Source: Agromyces kandeliae (GTDB taxonomy: Bacteria > Actinomycetota > Actinomycetes > Actinomycetales > Microbacteriaceae). From it: DNA of 64,000 nucleotides. Positions 10,555 to 19,814 of this stretch are shown here, one piece after another. The notes beneath the pieces are model-generated. The model saw only the letters and a program-made list of their open reading frames with translations, made no database searches and was not told the DNA's origin. Both the position numbers and the translations under genes were made by a program. The stretch covers positions 248,001 through 312,000 of the forward strand of contig NZ_WKJD01000006.1 of assembly GCF_009674665.1 (NCBI RefSeq). The letters are read 5' to 3'. Every line of letters begins with the position of its first letter. Position 1 is the first letter of the stretch.

Positions 10555-10595
10555 TTCTGTACCGCTTGTACAGCTACTGGTGTGTCGCGGCGCAG

Positions 10596-10621
10596 GACGC
10601 CGGTCGTTGTCGTCCGGCGTC
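10596..10621 (-). promoter_or_regulatory. Hairpin at the end of atpH
   Basis: GACGCCGG (10596-10603) pairs with CCGGCGTC (10614-10621). The stem overlaps the atpH stop codon. Together with the two stems closer to atpA it fills the atpH-atpA gap, so it may be an attenuator or RNase boundary rather than a full terminator. Confidence 0.5.
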
Positions 10622-11411
10622 AGCCGGCAAGCTTCTGCCTCAGGTCCGTGAGGCGGCTGGCGACGCTGCCGTCGATGACGTCGTCGCCGATCTGCACCCG
10701 GACGCCGCCGAGGACCGCTGGGTCCACGATGGCGTCGAATCGGATGCGGCGGCCGGCCTGGGCCCCGAGCGTGCGCTCGAGGCGGGCGATCTGGTCGTCG
10801 GTCAAGGGTGCGGCCGACGTCACGGTGGCGACGTCGAACCCTCGCTGGTCGGCGACGACGGATGCCGCGCCTCGCAGCATCTCGCCGATGCGGCGGCCTC
10901 GCGGCGACTGCACGAGGTGACGGACGATCAGCGTCGTCGCCGGCGCGGCCTTCGAGCCGAGCAGCTGCTCGACGAGCGCGACCTTCGCCTCGGACGAGCC
11001 GAGCTTCGAACCGAGGGCCAACTCGAGCTCGGCGTCGGACGCCACCGTGCGCTGGAACGCGTACAGCTCACCGTCGACCTCCACGTCACCCGCGGCGTCC
11101 GCGGCGACGCGGAAGCCGAGCTCCTCGAGCCCGTCGAGGAAGTCGGCCGCGGACGACCACCGCTGCGACGCCGCGCTCACGAGGAGCGACGCCGCGGCGG
11201 GGGCGACCCTTCCACCGAAGACCCGCTGCACGAGCTCGGTCTTCTGGGCGAGGTCGGCCTCGTTGTCGGTGAGGGCGGTCCGCAGCTGCGGGGTGGCCGC
11301 GATCACCCGGGTCGCGGCGAGGAGGTCGCCGGCCACCGGGAGCTCGGCCCGGCCGACCGCCGCGAGCTCGGCTCGCGTGCCGGCCAGGGCCTCTCTCGTA
11401 GCGCTGCCCAT
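10620..11411 (-). CDS. atpH: ATP synthase F1 subunit delta
   Basis: Peripheral-stalk subunit (OSCP type), 263 residues, longer than the ~180 of E. coli but normal for actinobacteria. The N-terminal helical bundle and the C-terminal LTDDQIARLERTLGAQAGRRIRFDA and DPAVLGGVRVQIGDDVIDGSV signatures (cited in parts) are recognisable. It starts 3 nt after the atpF stop and is translationally coupled to it. It clamps the b-subunit dimer to the alpha ring. Confidence 0.96.
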   Translation of the reverse strand: MGSATREALAGTRAELAAVGRAELPVAGDLLAATRVIAATPQLRTALTDNEADLAQKTELVQRVFGGRVAPAAASLLVSAASQRWSSAADFLDGLEELGFRVAADAAGDVEVDGELYAFQRTVASDAELELALGSKLGSSEAKVALVEQLLGSKAAPATTLIVRHLVQSPRGRRIGEMLRGAASVVADQRGFDVATVTSAAPLTDDQIARLERTLGAQAGRRIRFDAIVDPAVLGGVRVQIGDDVIDGSVASRLTDLRQKLAG

Positions 11412-11414
11412 GGG

Positions 11415-11978
11415 TTACTTCTTCCCCCCTGCGGCGGCCTGCTCGGACGCCTCGAGGTCGGCGAGGAAGCGGTCGACCACGGCCTTGGCCTTGGCGTCGT
11501 CGGAGAGCGACTCGCCGACGACACCCGAAGCGAGGTCGATGGCGATGGTGCCCACCTCGGAGCGGAGCGACACGAGCGCCGTCTGGCGCTCGGCCTCGAT
11601 CTGCGCCTGTGCGCTCGCGTTGATGCGGGCGGCCTCGGTCGACGCCTGCTCCTTGGCCTCGGCGACGATCTTCTTGCCGTCCTCGCGGGCGGTCTCCCGG
11701 ATCTTGCCCGCCTCGGCGCGCGCATCGGCGAGCTGGGCGGTGTACTCCTCGAGGGCGGCCTCGGCCTTGCGCTGGGCCTCGTCGGCCTTCGCGATGTTGC
11801 CCTCGATCGCCTCGGCGCGCTCGTCGAGCAGCTTCTGCATGCGCGGAAGCGCGTACAGCCAGAAGAAGACGAGGATGATGGCGAAGCAGACCGCCGACCA
11901 GACGATGTCGTAGGTCGCCGGAAGCACCGGGTTGTGAGTCTCGCCCTCGGTTGCAGCTCTCAGCACTGCGTGAAGCAC
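11415..11978 (-). CDS. atpF: ATP synthase Fo subunit b
   Basis: Stator subunit of 187 residues. It has a single N-terminal membrane helix (about 28-46, DIVWSAVCFAIILVFFWLYA) followed by a long charged coiled coil rich in Ala/Glu/Lys that forms the homodimeric stalk. It lies 28 nt downstream of atpE with no terminator between. Only one b-type gene is present, as expected for non-photosynthetic bacteria. Confidence 0.97.
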   Translation of the reverse strand: MLHAVLRAATEGETHNPVLPATYDIVWSAVCFAIILVFFWLYALPRMQKLLDERAEAIEGNIAKADEAQRKAEAALEEYTAQLADARAEAGKIRETAREDGKKIVAEAKEQASTEAARINASAQAQIEAERQTALVSLRSEVGTIAIDLASGVVGESLSDDAKAKAVVDRFLADLEASEQAAAGGKK

Positions 11979-12006
11979 GTTGGCCTCCTCAGTTGGGACG
12001 GGACGA

Positions 12007-13148
<1,142 letters not shown>

Positions 13149-13202
13149 GGAAACGGTTCGTGCCCATGCCTGAGCAGGGCGGAACCGTGGGGGATCGCCC
13201 CT

Positions 13203-13208
13203 ACTGTA
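13203..13208 (-). promoter_or_regulatory. Probable atp operon promoter (extended -10)
   Basis: Read on the minus strand, TGCTACAGT gives an extended -10 (TACAGT with a TG one base upstream). No good -35 is seen (TCGTCG at about the right place). It lies upstream of atpB and downstream of the terminator at 13385-13412, so the ATP synthase operon has its own promoter. The remaining gene-free DNA from 13149 to 13384 shows nothing else convincing. Confidence 0.55.
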
Positions 13209-13384
13209 GCAAGACTTCGGCGCTCCGACGAATCGCCACACGATGTAGAAGTGCGCGCCGACCGGGGAGCATGCCGATCGGCGCATGCCACGGCGGATGC
13301 GGCCCCGCGGCACTCCCCCACGGTCCCGCTCCGAACCGGGGCCCGCCCCCGGCGGACGCGTCGCGGAACGACCCCCGGAAACGA

Positions 13385-13412
13385 GGAACGCCGCCCCGCG
13401 GGGCGGCGTTCC
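13385..13412 (-). terminator. Strong hairpin terminator of the prmC-wecA-atpI unit
   Basis: GGAACGCCGCCCC and GGGGCGGCGTTCC form a perfect 13-bp stem with a GC loop, starting 2 nt after the stop of the AtpI-like gene. It separates that gene from the atp operon. Confidence 0.85.
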
Positions 13413-13414
13413 GG

Positions 13415-13894
13415 TCAGTCGTCCGAGGGCGGTGGCGGCAGGTGCGCGTCGCTCGCATACGGCAGCCGGGAGCGCGCCACGACGAGGACGTCGACCACGA
13501 GCGAACCGATGACGCCCGCCACGATCGACAGGAAGAGCACGACGGGGTCGAGCCAGTCGACACCGCGCAGCAGCACCACGAGCACGATGAACACGATGAA
13601 CTTCAGGAGCCATCCGCCGAGCACGATGCCGAAGAAGGCCCCCACGAAGAGGTCCGAACCGGCGAAGCGGTTGGCGAGGAGGATGCTCGCCCCTGTGATC
13701 CCCATGAACACGACGGCGAGGAGCGTGCCGAGCAACGCGCTCACGAGCCCCTCGGGTCCGGCGAAGGCGAAGCCGAGGATGCCGCCGACGACGGCGATGG
13801 CGGCGGCGATCGCCCCGCCCCAGACGAGGGCGCGGCGAAGGACGGGGTTCGAGGTCGGCGTGCGGTCCGCGGGGTCGCGGGGTGCGGTGGTCAT
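13415..13894 (-). CDS. AtpI-like multi-pass membrane protein
   Basis: Hydrophobic protein of 159 residues with four predicted helices (VWGGAIAAAIAVVGGILGFA, LVSALLGTLLAVVFMGITGA, FVGAFFGIVLGGWLLKFIVF, VVLFLSIVAGVIGSLVVDVL). Its size, topology and place immediately before atpB fit the poorly conserved AtpI/Fo-assembly proteins, but sequence alone does not prove that. The ATG at 13894 overlaps the wecA stop by four bases (ATGA). A strong terminator follows, so it is transcribed with wecA and not with atpB. Confidence 0.8.
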   Translation of the reverse strand: MTTAPRDPADRTPTSNPVLRRALVWGGAIAAAIAVVGGILGFAFAGPEGLVSALLGTLLAVVFMGITGASILLANRFAGSDLFVGAFFGIVLGGWLLKFIVFIVLVVLLRGVDWLDPVVLFLSIVAGVIGSLVVDVLVVARSRLPYASDAHLPPPPSDD

Positions 13895-15183
13895 CGGGCT
13901 CCTGTGGTGTGGTCGTCCGGTGCCGGACGATCGGGGACGGGTCGGGGGTCGGCGTCGACGCGGAGGTCGGTGGCGGCGAGCTCGTCGAATCCGGACGTCG
14001 AGGCGACGCCCGCGGCATCCGCCTCCGCCGCCACGGTCTGGCGCTTGCGCCGGCCGAGGGGCGCCAGGGTGATCGCGGCGAGGACCACGAAGCCGACGCC
14101 GATGAACAGGAACGCCCAGCCCGAGTCGACGCCGAAGTAGACGGGCAGCACGAAGGCCAGGAGGCATCCGAACGAGGCCACCGCGGTCCAGCCGTAGAAG
14201 ATGAGCACCGCGTGCAGGTGGGAGTGCCCCATGTCGAGCAGGCGGTGGTGCAGGTGCTTCCGGTCGGCGGCGAACGGCGACTTGCCCGCGCGCAGGCGGC
14301 GGACGACGGCGAGGCCGAAGTCGAGCAGCGGGATCAGGAGCACGGCGAAGGGGATGATGATCGGGATGAAGGCCGGGAACAGCTCATCGGTGCCGAGCTG
14401 GGACGGGTCGACCTGACCCGTGACCGCGATCGCCGACGTCGCCATGAGCAGGCCGACGAGGAGCGCGCCGGCGTCGCCCATGAAGAGCTTCGCGCGGTGC
14501 CAGTTGAGGGGCAGGAAACCGGCGCACGCACCGACGACCACCACGGCGAGCAGCGACGCGAGGTTGAAGTAGTTGGTGGGCGAGGTCTGCTGCACGAGCA
14601 GGTAGGAGTACAGGAAGAACACGCCGCTCGAGATGAGGGCGACCCCGGCGACGAGCCCGTCGAGCCCGTCGATGAAGTTGATCGCGTTCATCACGAGCAC
14701 GATCGTGAAGACCGTCACCGTCGCGCTCATCCACGACGAGCCGACGGTGATGCCGCCGTCGGGGGCGCCGATCGGCAGCGAGACGATCGACACGCCCTGC
14801 CAGGCGATCACGCCGGCGGCGATGAACTGTCCGGCGAGCTTGGTCAGCCAGTCGAGGTCCCAGATGTCGTCGGCGACGCCGATCGCGACGATGAGTCCCG
14901 CCGCCAGCAGGATCGCGAGCACCTGGAACGGGTCCTGGAACACGATCTGCAGGTTGGCGAAGCGCGCGATGCCGAGCGAGGAGATCCACGCCGCCGCGGC
15001 GAACCCGACGAGGATGCCGAGGAACATCGCGATGCCGCCGAGTCGCGGCGTCGGCCGGGTGTGCACGTCGCGCTCGCGGATCTTCGGGTAGAGCCGGTAC
15101 CGCAGGCTCAGCTTCCAGACCACCAGCGAGCCGGCGAACGTGACGATCGCCGTGACGAGCGCGAGCAGGACGAACAGGGTCAT
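13891..15183 (-). CDS. wecA: WecA/MraY-family undecaprenyl-phosphate glycosyl-1-phosphate transferase
   Basis: Polytopic enzyme of 430 residues with about eleven membrane helices that transfers a sugar-1-phosphate (GlcNAc-1-P in WecA) from UDP-sugar to polyprenyl phosphate, starting cell-wall glycan linkage units. Motifs seen: RPTPRLGGIAMFLG at the N-terminus, VADDIWDLDWLTKL (catalytic Asp pair), NFIDGLDGL, and HHRLLDMGHSHLHAV. The C-terminal 60 residues are a polar tail. It overlaps the upstream ywlC-type gene and the downstream gene by four bases each. Confidence 0.93.
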   Translation of the reverse strand: MTLFVLLALVTAIVTFAGSLVVWKLSLRYRLYPKIRERDVHTRPTPRLGGIAMFLGILVGFAAAAWISSLGIARFANLQIVFQDPFQVLAILLAAGLIVAIGVADDIWDLDWLTKLAGQFIAAGVIAWQGVSIVSLPIGAPDGGITVGSSWMSATVTVFTIVLVMNAINFIDGLDGLVAGVALISSGVFFLYSYLLVQQTSPTNYFNLASLLAVVVVGACAGFLPLNWHRAKLFMGDAGALLVGLLMATSAIAVTGQVDPSQLGTDELFPAFIPIIIPFAVLLIPLLDFGLAVVRRLRAGKSPFAADRKHLHHRLLDMGHSHLHAVLIFYGWTAVASFGCLLAFVLPVYFGVDSGWAFLFIGVGFVVLAAITLAPLGRRKRQTVAAEADAAGVASTSGFDELAATDLRVDADPRPVPDRPAPDDHTTGAR

Positions 15184-16076
15184 GACGTGGCGGGATCCGT
15201 CCGCTCGGTCGGGGCGGCGGCTGCGTCGACGGATGCCTCGGGAGCATCGCCCGTGTCGGGCGCGTCGACCGCGTCGCCCGGGTCCGTCGCGTCGCCCGCG
15301 GTCGTGGCATCCGCCTCGCCTGCCACCGGCGCCTCGTCGGCCGCCGACGCGTCGCCGGAGGCCGCCGGGGTCGGCTCGCCCTCCGGGGCGAGCGCCTCCT
15401 CGCCCACGACCGCCGCGATCCGCTCGCGAGAGATCACGCCGGCGCGGACGATGCGGAGCACGCCCGCGCCATCGGCGCCGACTCCGGTCGCGTCCACGAT
15501 CGTGGACGACGTGTCGCCGGGCCGCTCGCCGATCGCCTCGTAGCCGGTGCCCGCGGCTCCGCCGTCGAGGTACACGGACACGCGATCGCCGAGCATGTCG
15601 GCGGCCTCGCCCGCGGTCGTCGCGGACGGCATGCCCGAGAGGTTCGCCGACGACACCGCCAGCGGGCCCGTCTCGGAGAGCAGCTCGAGCGCGATGCGGT
15701 GGTCGGGCATGCGGAGCGCCACGGTGCCGCGGGTCTCGCCGAGGTCCCAGTGCAGCGAGGGCTGCGCGCGGAGGATGACGGTGAGTCCGCCGGGCCAGAA
15801 CTCGGCGACGAGGGTGCGCACGGCGTCGGGCACGTCGGCCGCGAGGGCGTCGAGCGTGGGGATGCCCGGCACGAGGACCGGCGGCGGCGAGGTCCGCTCG
15901 CGCCCCTTCGCATCGAGGAGGCGCTGGACGGCCGCTGCGCTGAACGCATCGGCGGCGACGCCGTAGACGGTGTCGGTGGGGATGACGACGAGCTCGCCGC
16001 TGCCGATGGCGCGACGGGCCAGGCGCATGCCGGCGAGGAGCTCGGACTCGACCGAGCAGTCGTGGATGAGTGTCAT
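15180..16076 (-). CDS. L-threonylcarbamoyladenylate synthase (Sua5/YrdC/YwlC)
   Basis: Makes threonylcarbamoyl-AMP for the t6A37 modification of ANN-decoding tRNAs. The YrdC core covers roughly residues 15-205 (VVIPTDTVYGVAADAF, FWPGGLTVIL, VALRMPDH and AVSSANLSG). The usual Sua5 C-terminal domain is absent. Instead there is an Ala/Asp/Gly/Thr-rich low-complexity tail of about 80 residues. A TAGAAT hexamer (16086-16091, minus) lies 9 nt before the ATG. prmC is just upstream, and a shared tRNA/translation theme is common for this pair. Confidence 0.93.
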   Translation of the reverse strand: MTLIHDCSVESELLAGMRLARRAIGSGELVVIPTDTVYGVAADAFSAAAVQRLLDAKGRERTSPPPVLVPGIPTLDALAADVPDAVRTLVAEFWPGGLTVILRAQPSLHWDLGETRGTVALRMPDHRIALELLSETGPLAVSSANLSGMPSATTAGEAADMLGDRVSVYLDGGAAGTGYEAIGERPGDTSSTIVDATGVGADGAGVLRIVRAGVISRERIAAVVGEEALAPEGEPTPAASGDASAADEAPVAGEADATTAGDATDPGDAVDAPDTGDAPEASVDAAAAPTERTDPATS

Positions 16077-16135
16077 GACCGCTCGATTCTAGACGCGACC
16101 GAGGGTCGGAGGCTGGGCGAACGGATGCCTCGGCG

Positions 16136-17020
16136 TCAGCGGCGCGCGGTCGTCACCCGGTCGCGGCCGGTGAGGTCCCGGTGGTGCGCGACGGCGTGCC
16201 ATCCGTCGGCCTTCAGGATGTCCGCGATCTCGGCGGACTGGGTCTCGCCGTGCTCGATCATCAGGGCGCCGCCCGGATGCAGCAGCTCGAGCGCTCGCCG
16301 CGAGAGCACGCGCACGACGTCGAGGCCGTCCGGTCCGCCGTAGAGCGCGTGCTCCGGGTCGTGCAGGCGCACCTCGGGGTCGCGCGGGATCGCGTCGTCG
16401 GGGATGTAGGGCGGGTTCGACGCGACGACCGCCACGCGGCCGTCGAGTTCGGGCAGCGCCTCGGCGAGGTCGCCGAACACGAGCTCGAGGTTGGGCGCGG
16501 CGACCTCGTCGACGTTCCGCCGCGTCCACGGGAACGCCTCCGGGGAGTTCTCGACGGCGTGGACGCGCGCGTGCGGCACCTCGGTGGCCATCGACAGCGC
16601 GATCGCCCCGCTTCCGGAGCCGAGGTCGACGCCGATCGGCTCGGGCTCCGCGGCGGCGCGCAGCGCATCGATCGCGAGCTGCGCGAGCAGCTCGGTCTCC
16701 GGCCGCGGGACGAACACGCCGGGTCCGACGGCGAGCTCCAGCGAGCGGAACGCCGCACGGCCGGTCAGGTGCTGCAGGGGCTCGCGGCGCGCACGGCGCG
16801 CGACGAGGAGGTCGAGGCCCGCGGCATCCGCCGTCGACATCACGTCGCCGATCACGAGGCGCGCGTGCACCCCGCCGCGCGAGAGGCCGAGCACGTGCCC
16901 GATGAGGAGGTCGGCGTCGACCTCGGCGTCGGCGATGCCCGCCGCCTGCAGCGTGCGGACCGTCGCGTCGCGCACCTCGCGGAGCGGTCGGGGCGCTGGC
17001 TCGTCGGACGTCGCATTCAC
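16136..17020 (-). CDS. prmC: Peptide chain release factor N5-glutamine methyltransferase
   Basis: Methylates the Gln of the GGQ motif of RF1/RF2. The protein has 294 residues: N-terminal helical domain (to about 90), then a Rossmann methyltransferase with [15 protein letters not shown] (SAM site) and the catalytic NPPYIP motif. GTG at 17020 is preceded by TACATT with 7 nt between and no ribosome site, so it is likely leaderless. Its substrate gene prfA is on the same strand but 1.7 kb upstream, with cysK-cysE on the opposite strand between them. Confidence 0.94.
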   Translation of the reverse strand: MNATSDEPAPRPLREVRDATVRTLQAAGIADAEVDADLLIGHVLGLSRGGVHARLVIGDVMSTADAAGLDLLVARRARREPLQHLTGRAAFRSLELAVGPGVFVPRPETELLAQLAIDALRAAAEPEPIGVDLGSGSGAIALSMATEVPHARVHAVENSPEAFPWTRRNVDEVAAPNLELVFGDLAEALPELDGRVAVVASNPPYIPDDAIPRDPEVRLHDPEHALYGGPDGLDVVRVLSRRALELLHPGGALMIEHGETQSAEIADILKADGWHAVAHHRDLTGRDRVTTARR

Positions 17021-17027
17021 GCAATGG

Positions 17028-17068
17028 AATGTAACCCACTCCCGGCGCGTTCCCCCCGTCCGTATGCT
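17028..17068. promoter_or_regulatory. Divergent promoters of prmC and cysK
   Basis: On the minus strand TACATT (17028-17033) lies 7 nt from the prmC GTG. On the plus strand TATGCT (17063-17068) would start the cysK message about 36 nt before its ATG. No clear -35 is visible for either. Confidence 0.5.
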
Positions 17069-17110
17069 GGTGCGCGGCACGACGCCGCCGTCACGAGAGG
17101 GAACGAGATC

Positions 17111-18046
17111 ATGGCCCAGGTCTACGAGAACATCACCGACGTCTTCGGGCGCACCCCGCTCGTCAAGCTGAACCGCGTGACGGATGGCGCCGGCGCGACC
17201 GTGCTCGCCAAGCTCGAGTTCTACAACCCGTCGGCGAGTGTCAAGGACCGCCTCGGCATCGGCATCGTCGACGCCGCCGAGGCCTCCGGCGAGCTGCAGC
17301 CCGGCGGCACGATCGTCGAGGGCACGAGCGGGAACACCGGCATCGCGCTCGCGATGATCGGCGCCGCGCGTGGCTACCGCGTCGTGATCGCCATGCCCGA
17401 GACCATGTCGAAGGAGCGGCGCGCGCTGCTGCGCGCCTACGGCGCCGAGCTCGTGCTCACGCCGGGGTCCGAGGGCATGAAGGGCGCGGTCGCCCGCGCC
17501 GAGCAGATCGCCGCCGAGACCCCCGGCGCGGTGCTCGCCCGCCAGTTCGAGAACCAGGCGAACGTCGACATCCACCGCCGCACCACCGCCGAGGAGGTCT
17601 GGGACGACACCGACGGCGGCGTGGACATCTTCGTGTCGGGCATCGGCACCGGGGGCACGCTCTCCGGCGTGGGCCAGATCCTCAAGGAGCGCAAGCCCGG
17701 GGTGACGATCGTGGGCGTCGAGCCGCTCGAGTCGCCCATCCTGAACGGCGGCCAGCCCGGCCCGCACAAGATCCAGGGCATCGGGGCGAACTTCGTGCCC
17801 GCGATCCTGGACCGCGACGTGTACGACGAGATCATCGACGTGAACATCGACCAGGCCGTCGCGACCGCGCGACGCCTCGGCATCGAGGAGGGCATCCTCG
17901 GCGGCATCTCCTCCGGTGCGACGGTGTACGCGGCCGCCCAGCTCGCGCAGCGGCCCGAGAACGCCGGCAAGACGATCGTCGTGATCGTGGCGAGCTACGG
18001 CGAGCGCTACCTCTCGACCGTCCTCTACGAGGACCTGCTGGACTAG
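17111..18046 (+). CDS. cysK: Cysteine synthase A (O-acetylserine sulfhydrylase)
   Basis: PLP enzyme that makes cysteine from O-acetylserine and sulfide, 311 residues. [11 protein letters not shown] holds the Schiff-base Lys, [12 protein letters not shown] binds the substrate carboxylate, and [10 protein letters not shown] binds the cofactor phosphate. It is followed 18 nt later by cysE, so the two successive steps of cysteine synthesis are co-transcribed. GAGAGGGAACGAG precedes the ATG. Confidence 0.97.
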   Translation: MAQVYENITDVFGRTPLVKLNRVTDGAGATVLAKLEFYNPSASVKDRLGIGIVDAAEASGELQPGGTIVEGTSGNTGIALAMIGAARGYRVVIAMPETMSKERRALLRAYGAELVLTPGSEGMKGAVARAEQIAAETPGAVLARQFENQANVDIHRRTTAEEVWDDTDGGVDIFVSGIGTGGTLSGVGQILKERKPGVTIVGVEPLESPILNGGQPGPHKIQGIGANFVPAILDRDVYDEIIDVNIDQAVATARRLGIEEGILGGISSGATVYAAAQLAQRPENAGKTIVVIVASYGERYLSTVLYEDLLD

Positions 18047-18064
18047 GCGCTGCAGGCGATCTGG

Positions 18065-18670
18065 TTGACTGGACGGGTGGGAATCCTCGGCCGCCTCAGG
18101 GAAGACATCGCGACGGCCCGGTCCCACGACCCCGCCGCGCGCAACCGCATCGAGATCGTGCTCGCCTACTCGGGCCTGCACGCGATCTGGGCGCACCGCC
18201 TCGCGCACCGCATGTGGCGGGTCCCGGTGCTCCGTCTGCCCGCCCGCGTCGTCTCGCAACTCGTGCGCTTCCTCACGGGGATCGAGATCCATCCGGGGGC
18301 GACGATCGGCCGGCGGTTCTTCATCGACCACGGCATGGGCGTGGTCATCGGCGAGACGGCGATCGTCGGCGACGACGTCATGCTGTACCACGGCGTGACC
18401 CTCGGCGGAAAGGCGCCGCGGGGTGCGCCTCGCGGCGCGAAGCGGCATCCGACGCTCGGCGACGGCGTCACGGTGGGCGCGGGTGCGAAGGTGCTCGGCG
18501 ACATCGAGATCGGTTCCGGCAGTGCCATCGGCGCCAATGCCGTCGTCACGAGGGGCGCTCCACCGCACTCGCTGCTCGTCGGGATCCCCGCGGTCGCGAA
18601 GCCGCTCTCGCCGGCGACGGCGGATGCCGCGCGCGGCATGCACGACTGGCACGTCGACTTCCACATCTAG
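18065..18670 (+). CDS. cysE: Serine O-acetyltransferase
   Basis: Short (EpsC-like) serine acetyltransferase of about 201 residues that makes O-acetylserine for CysK. The N-terminal helical part is reduced, and the C-terminal left-handed beta-helix of hexapeptide repeats is clear ([39 protein letters not shown]). The catalytic His is in [12 protein letters not shown]. The start is uncertain: TTG 18065 or GTG 18077, neither with a good ribosome site. Its last helix may bind CysK in a cysteine synthase complex; the protein ends in Ile, as CysE tails that insert into CysK do. Confidence 0.93.
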   Translation: MTGRVGILGRLREDIATARSHDPAARNRIEIVLAYSGLHAIWAHRLAHRMWRVPVLRLPARVVSQLVRFLTGIEIHPGATIGRRFFIDHGMGVVIGETAIVGDDVMLYHGVTLGGKAPRGAPRGAKRHPTLGDGVTVGAGAKVLGDIEIGSGSAIGANAVVTRGAPPHSLLVGIPAVAKPLSPATADAARGMHDWHVDFHI

Positions 18671-18694
18671 GCGCGCGAGACGACCCGTCCCGTG

Positions 18695-18729
18695 CCCGCG
18701 ACGCGTCCGGCGTGCGGACGGATCGCGGG
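18695..18729. terminator. Terminator between cysE and prfA
   Basis: CCCGCGA (18695-18701) pairs with TCGCGGG (18723-18729) and CGTCCG (18704-18709) with CGGACG (18715-18720), giving a 13-bp interrupted stem between convergent genes. Confidence 0.75.
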
Positions 18730-18734
18730 ATCGC

Positions 18735-19811
18735 TCACTGGTCGCCGAGATCGGCGAGTCGCGCCTCCTCGTCGGCGTGGATCGCCGACTCGATGATGGG
18801 CTCGAGCGCGCCGTTCATGACCTGGTCGAGGTTGTAGGCCTTGTACCCGGTGCGGTGGTCGGCGATGCGGTTCTCGGGGAAGTTGTACGTGCGGATCCGC
18901 TCGGAGCGGTCCATCGACCGGATCTGCGACTTGCGCGCGTCGGACGCCGCGGCCGCGATCTCCTCCTGCTGGCGCGCGAGCAGGCGCGCGCGCAGCACGC
19001 GCATCGCGGCCTCGCGGTTCTGCAGCTGCGACTTCTCGTTCTGCATGGCGACGACGATGCCGGTCGGGACGTGCGTGATGCGCACGGCGGAGTCCGTGGT
19101 GTTCACGGACTGGCCGCCCGGGCCCGACGAGCGGTAGACGTCGATCTTGAGGTCGTTCTGGTTGATCTCGACCTCTTCGGGCTCGTCGACCTCGGGGAAG
19201 ACGAGCACGCCGGTCGTCGACGTGTGGATGCGCCCCTGGGTCTCGGTGACCGGCACGCGCTGCACGCGATGCACGCCGCCCTCGTACTTCAGGTGCGCCC
19301 AGACGCCCTGCGACGGGTCGGAGGCGTTCGACTTGATCGCGACCTGGACGTTCTTGTAGCCGCCGAGGTCGGACTCGTCGCGTTCGAGGAGTTCGGTCTT
19401 CCACCCCTTCGACTGCGCGTACTGGATGTACATGCGAAGCAGGTCCGCCGCGAAGAGGGCGCTCTCGGCGCCGCCCTCGCCGCCCTTGATCTCCATGATC
19501 ACGTCGCGGCCGTCGTCGGGGTCGCGCGGGATCAGGAGTCGGCGAAGCCTCTCCTGCGACTCCGCGAGGTGCTCCTCGAGCCCGGGGACCTCCTCGGCGA
19601 ACGCCTCGTCCTCCTTGGCGAGCTCACGCGCCGCCTCGAGGTCCTCCTCCGCCTGCCGCCACGCGTCGTGCGCGGCGACGATGCGGCTGAGCTCGGCGTA
19701 GCGCCGGTTCACCCGCTTCGCACGCGCGGCGTCGGCGTGCAGCGCCGGGTCGGCCAGCTCGTCCTGGAGCGAGGCGTGCTCGGTGATCAGTGCCTGGACG
19801 GACTCGAACAT
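18735..19811 (-). CDS. prfA: Peptide chain release factor 1
   Basis: Terminates translation at UAA/UAG. The protein has 358 residues with the usual N-terminal coiled domain, the central domain and the GGQ loop in [17 protein letters not shown]. The Gln is the PrmC target. ATG 19811 lies 3 nt after the rho stop, so it is coupled to rho, the conserved actinobacterial order rho-prfA. Confidence 0.97.
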   Translation of the reverse strand: MFESVQALITEHASLQDELADPALHADAARAKRVNRRYAELSRIVAAHDAWRQAEEDLEAARELAKEDEAFAEEVPGLEEHLAESQERLRRLLIPRDPDDGRDVIMEIKGGEGGAESALFAADLLRMYIQYAQSKGWKTELLERDESDLGGYKNVQVAIKSNASDPSQGVWAHLKYEGGVHRVQRVPVTETQGRIHTSTTGVLVFPEVDEPEEVEINQNDLKIDVYRSSGPGGQSVNTTDSAVRITHVPTGIVVAMQNEKSQLQNREAAMRVLRARLLARQQEEIAAAASDARKSQIRSMDRSERIRTYNFPENRIADHRTGYKAYNLDQVMNGALEPIIESAIHADEEARLADLGDQ

Positions 19812-19814
19812 CGA

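Noticed and set aside
13149..13384. A small gene between atpB and the AtpI-like gene
   Set aside because: Frames there are antisense or lack a start with a ribosome site; the region holds the atp promoter and a terminator instead.
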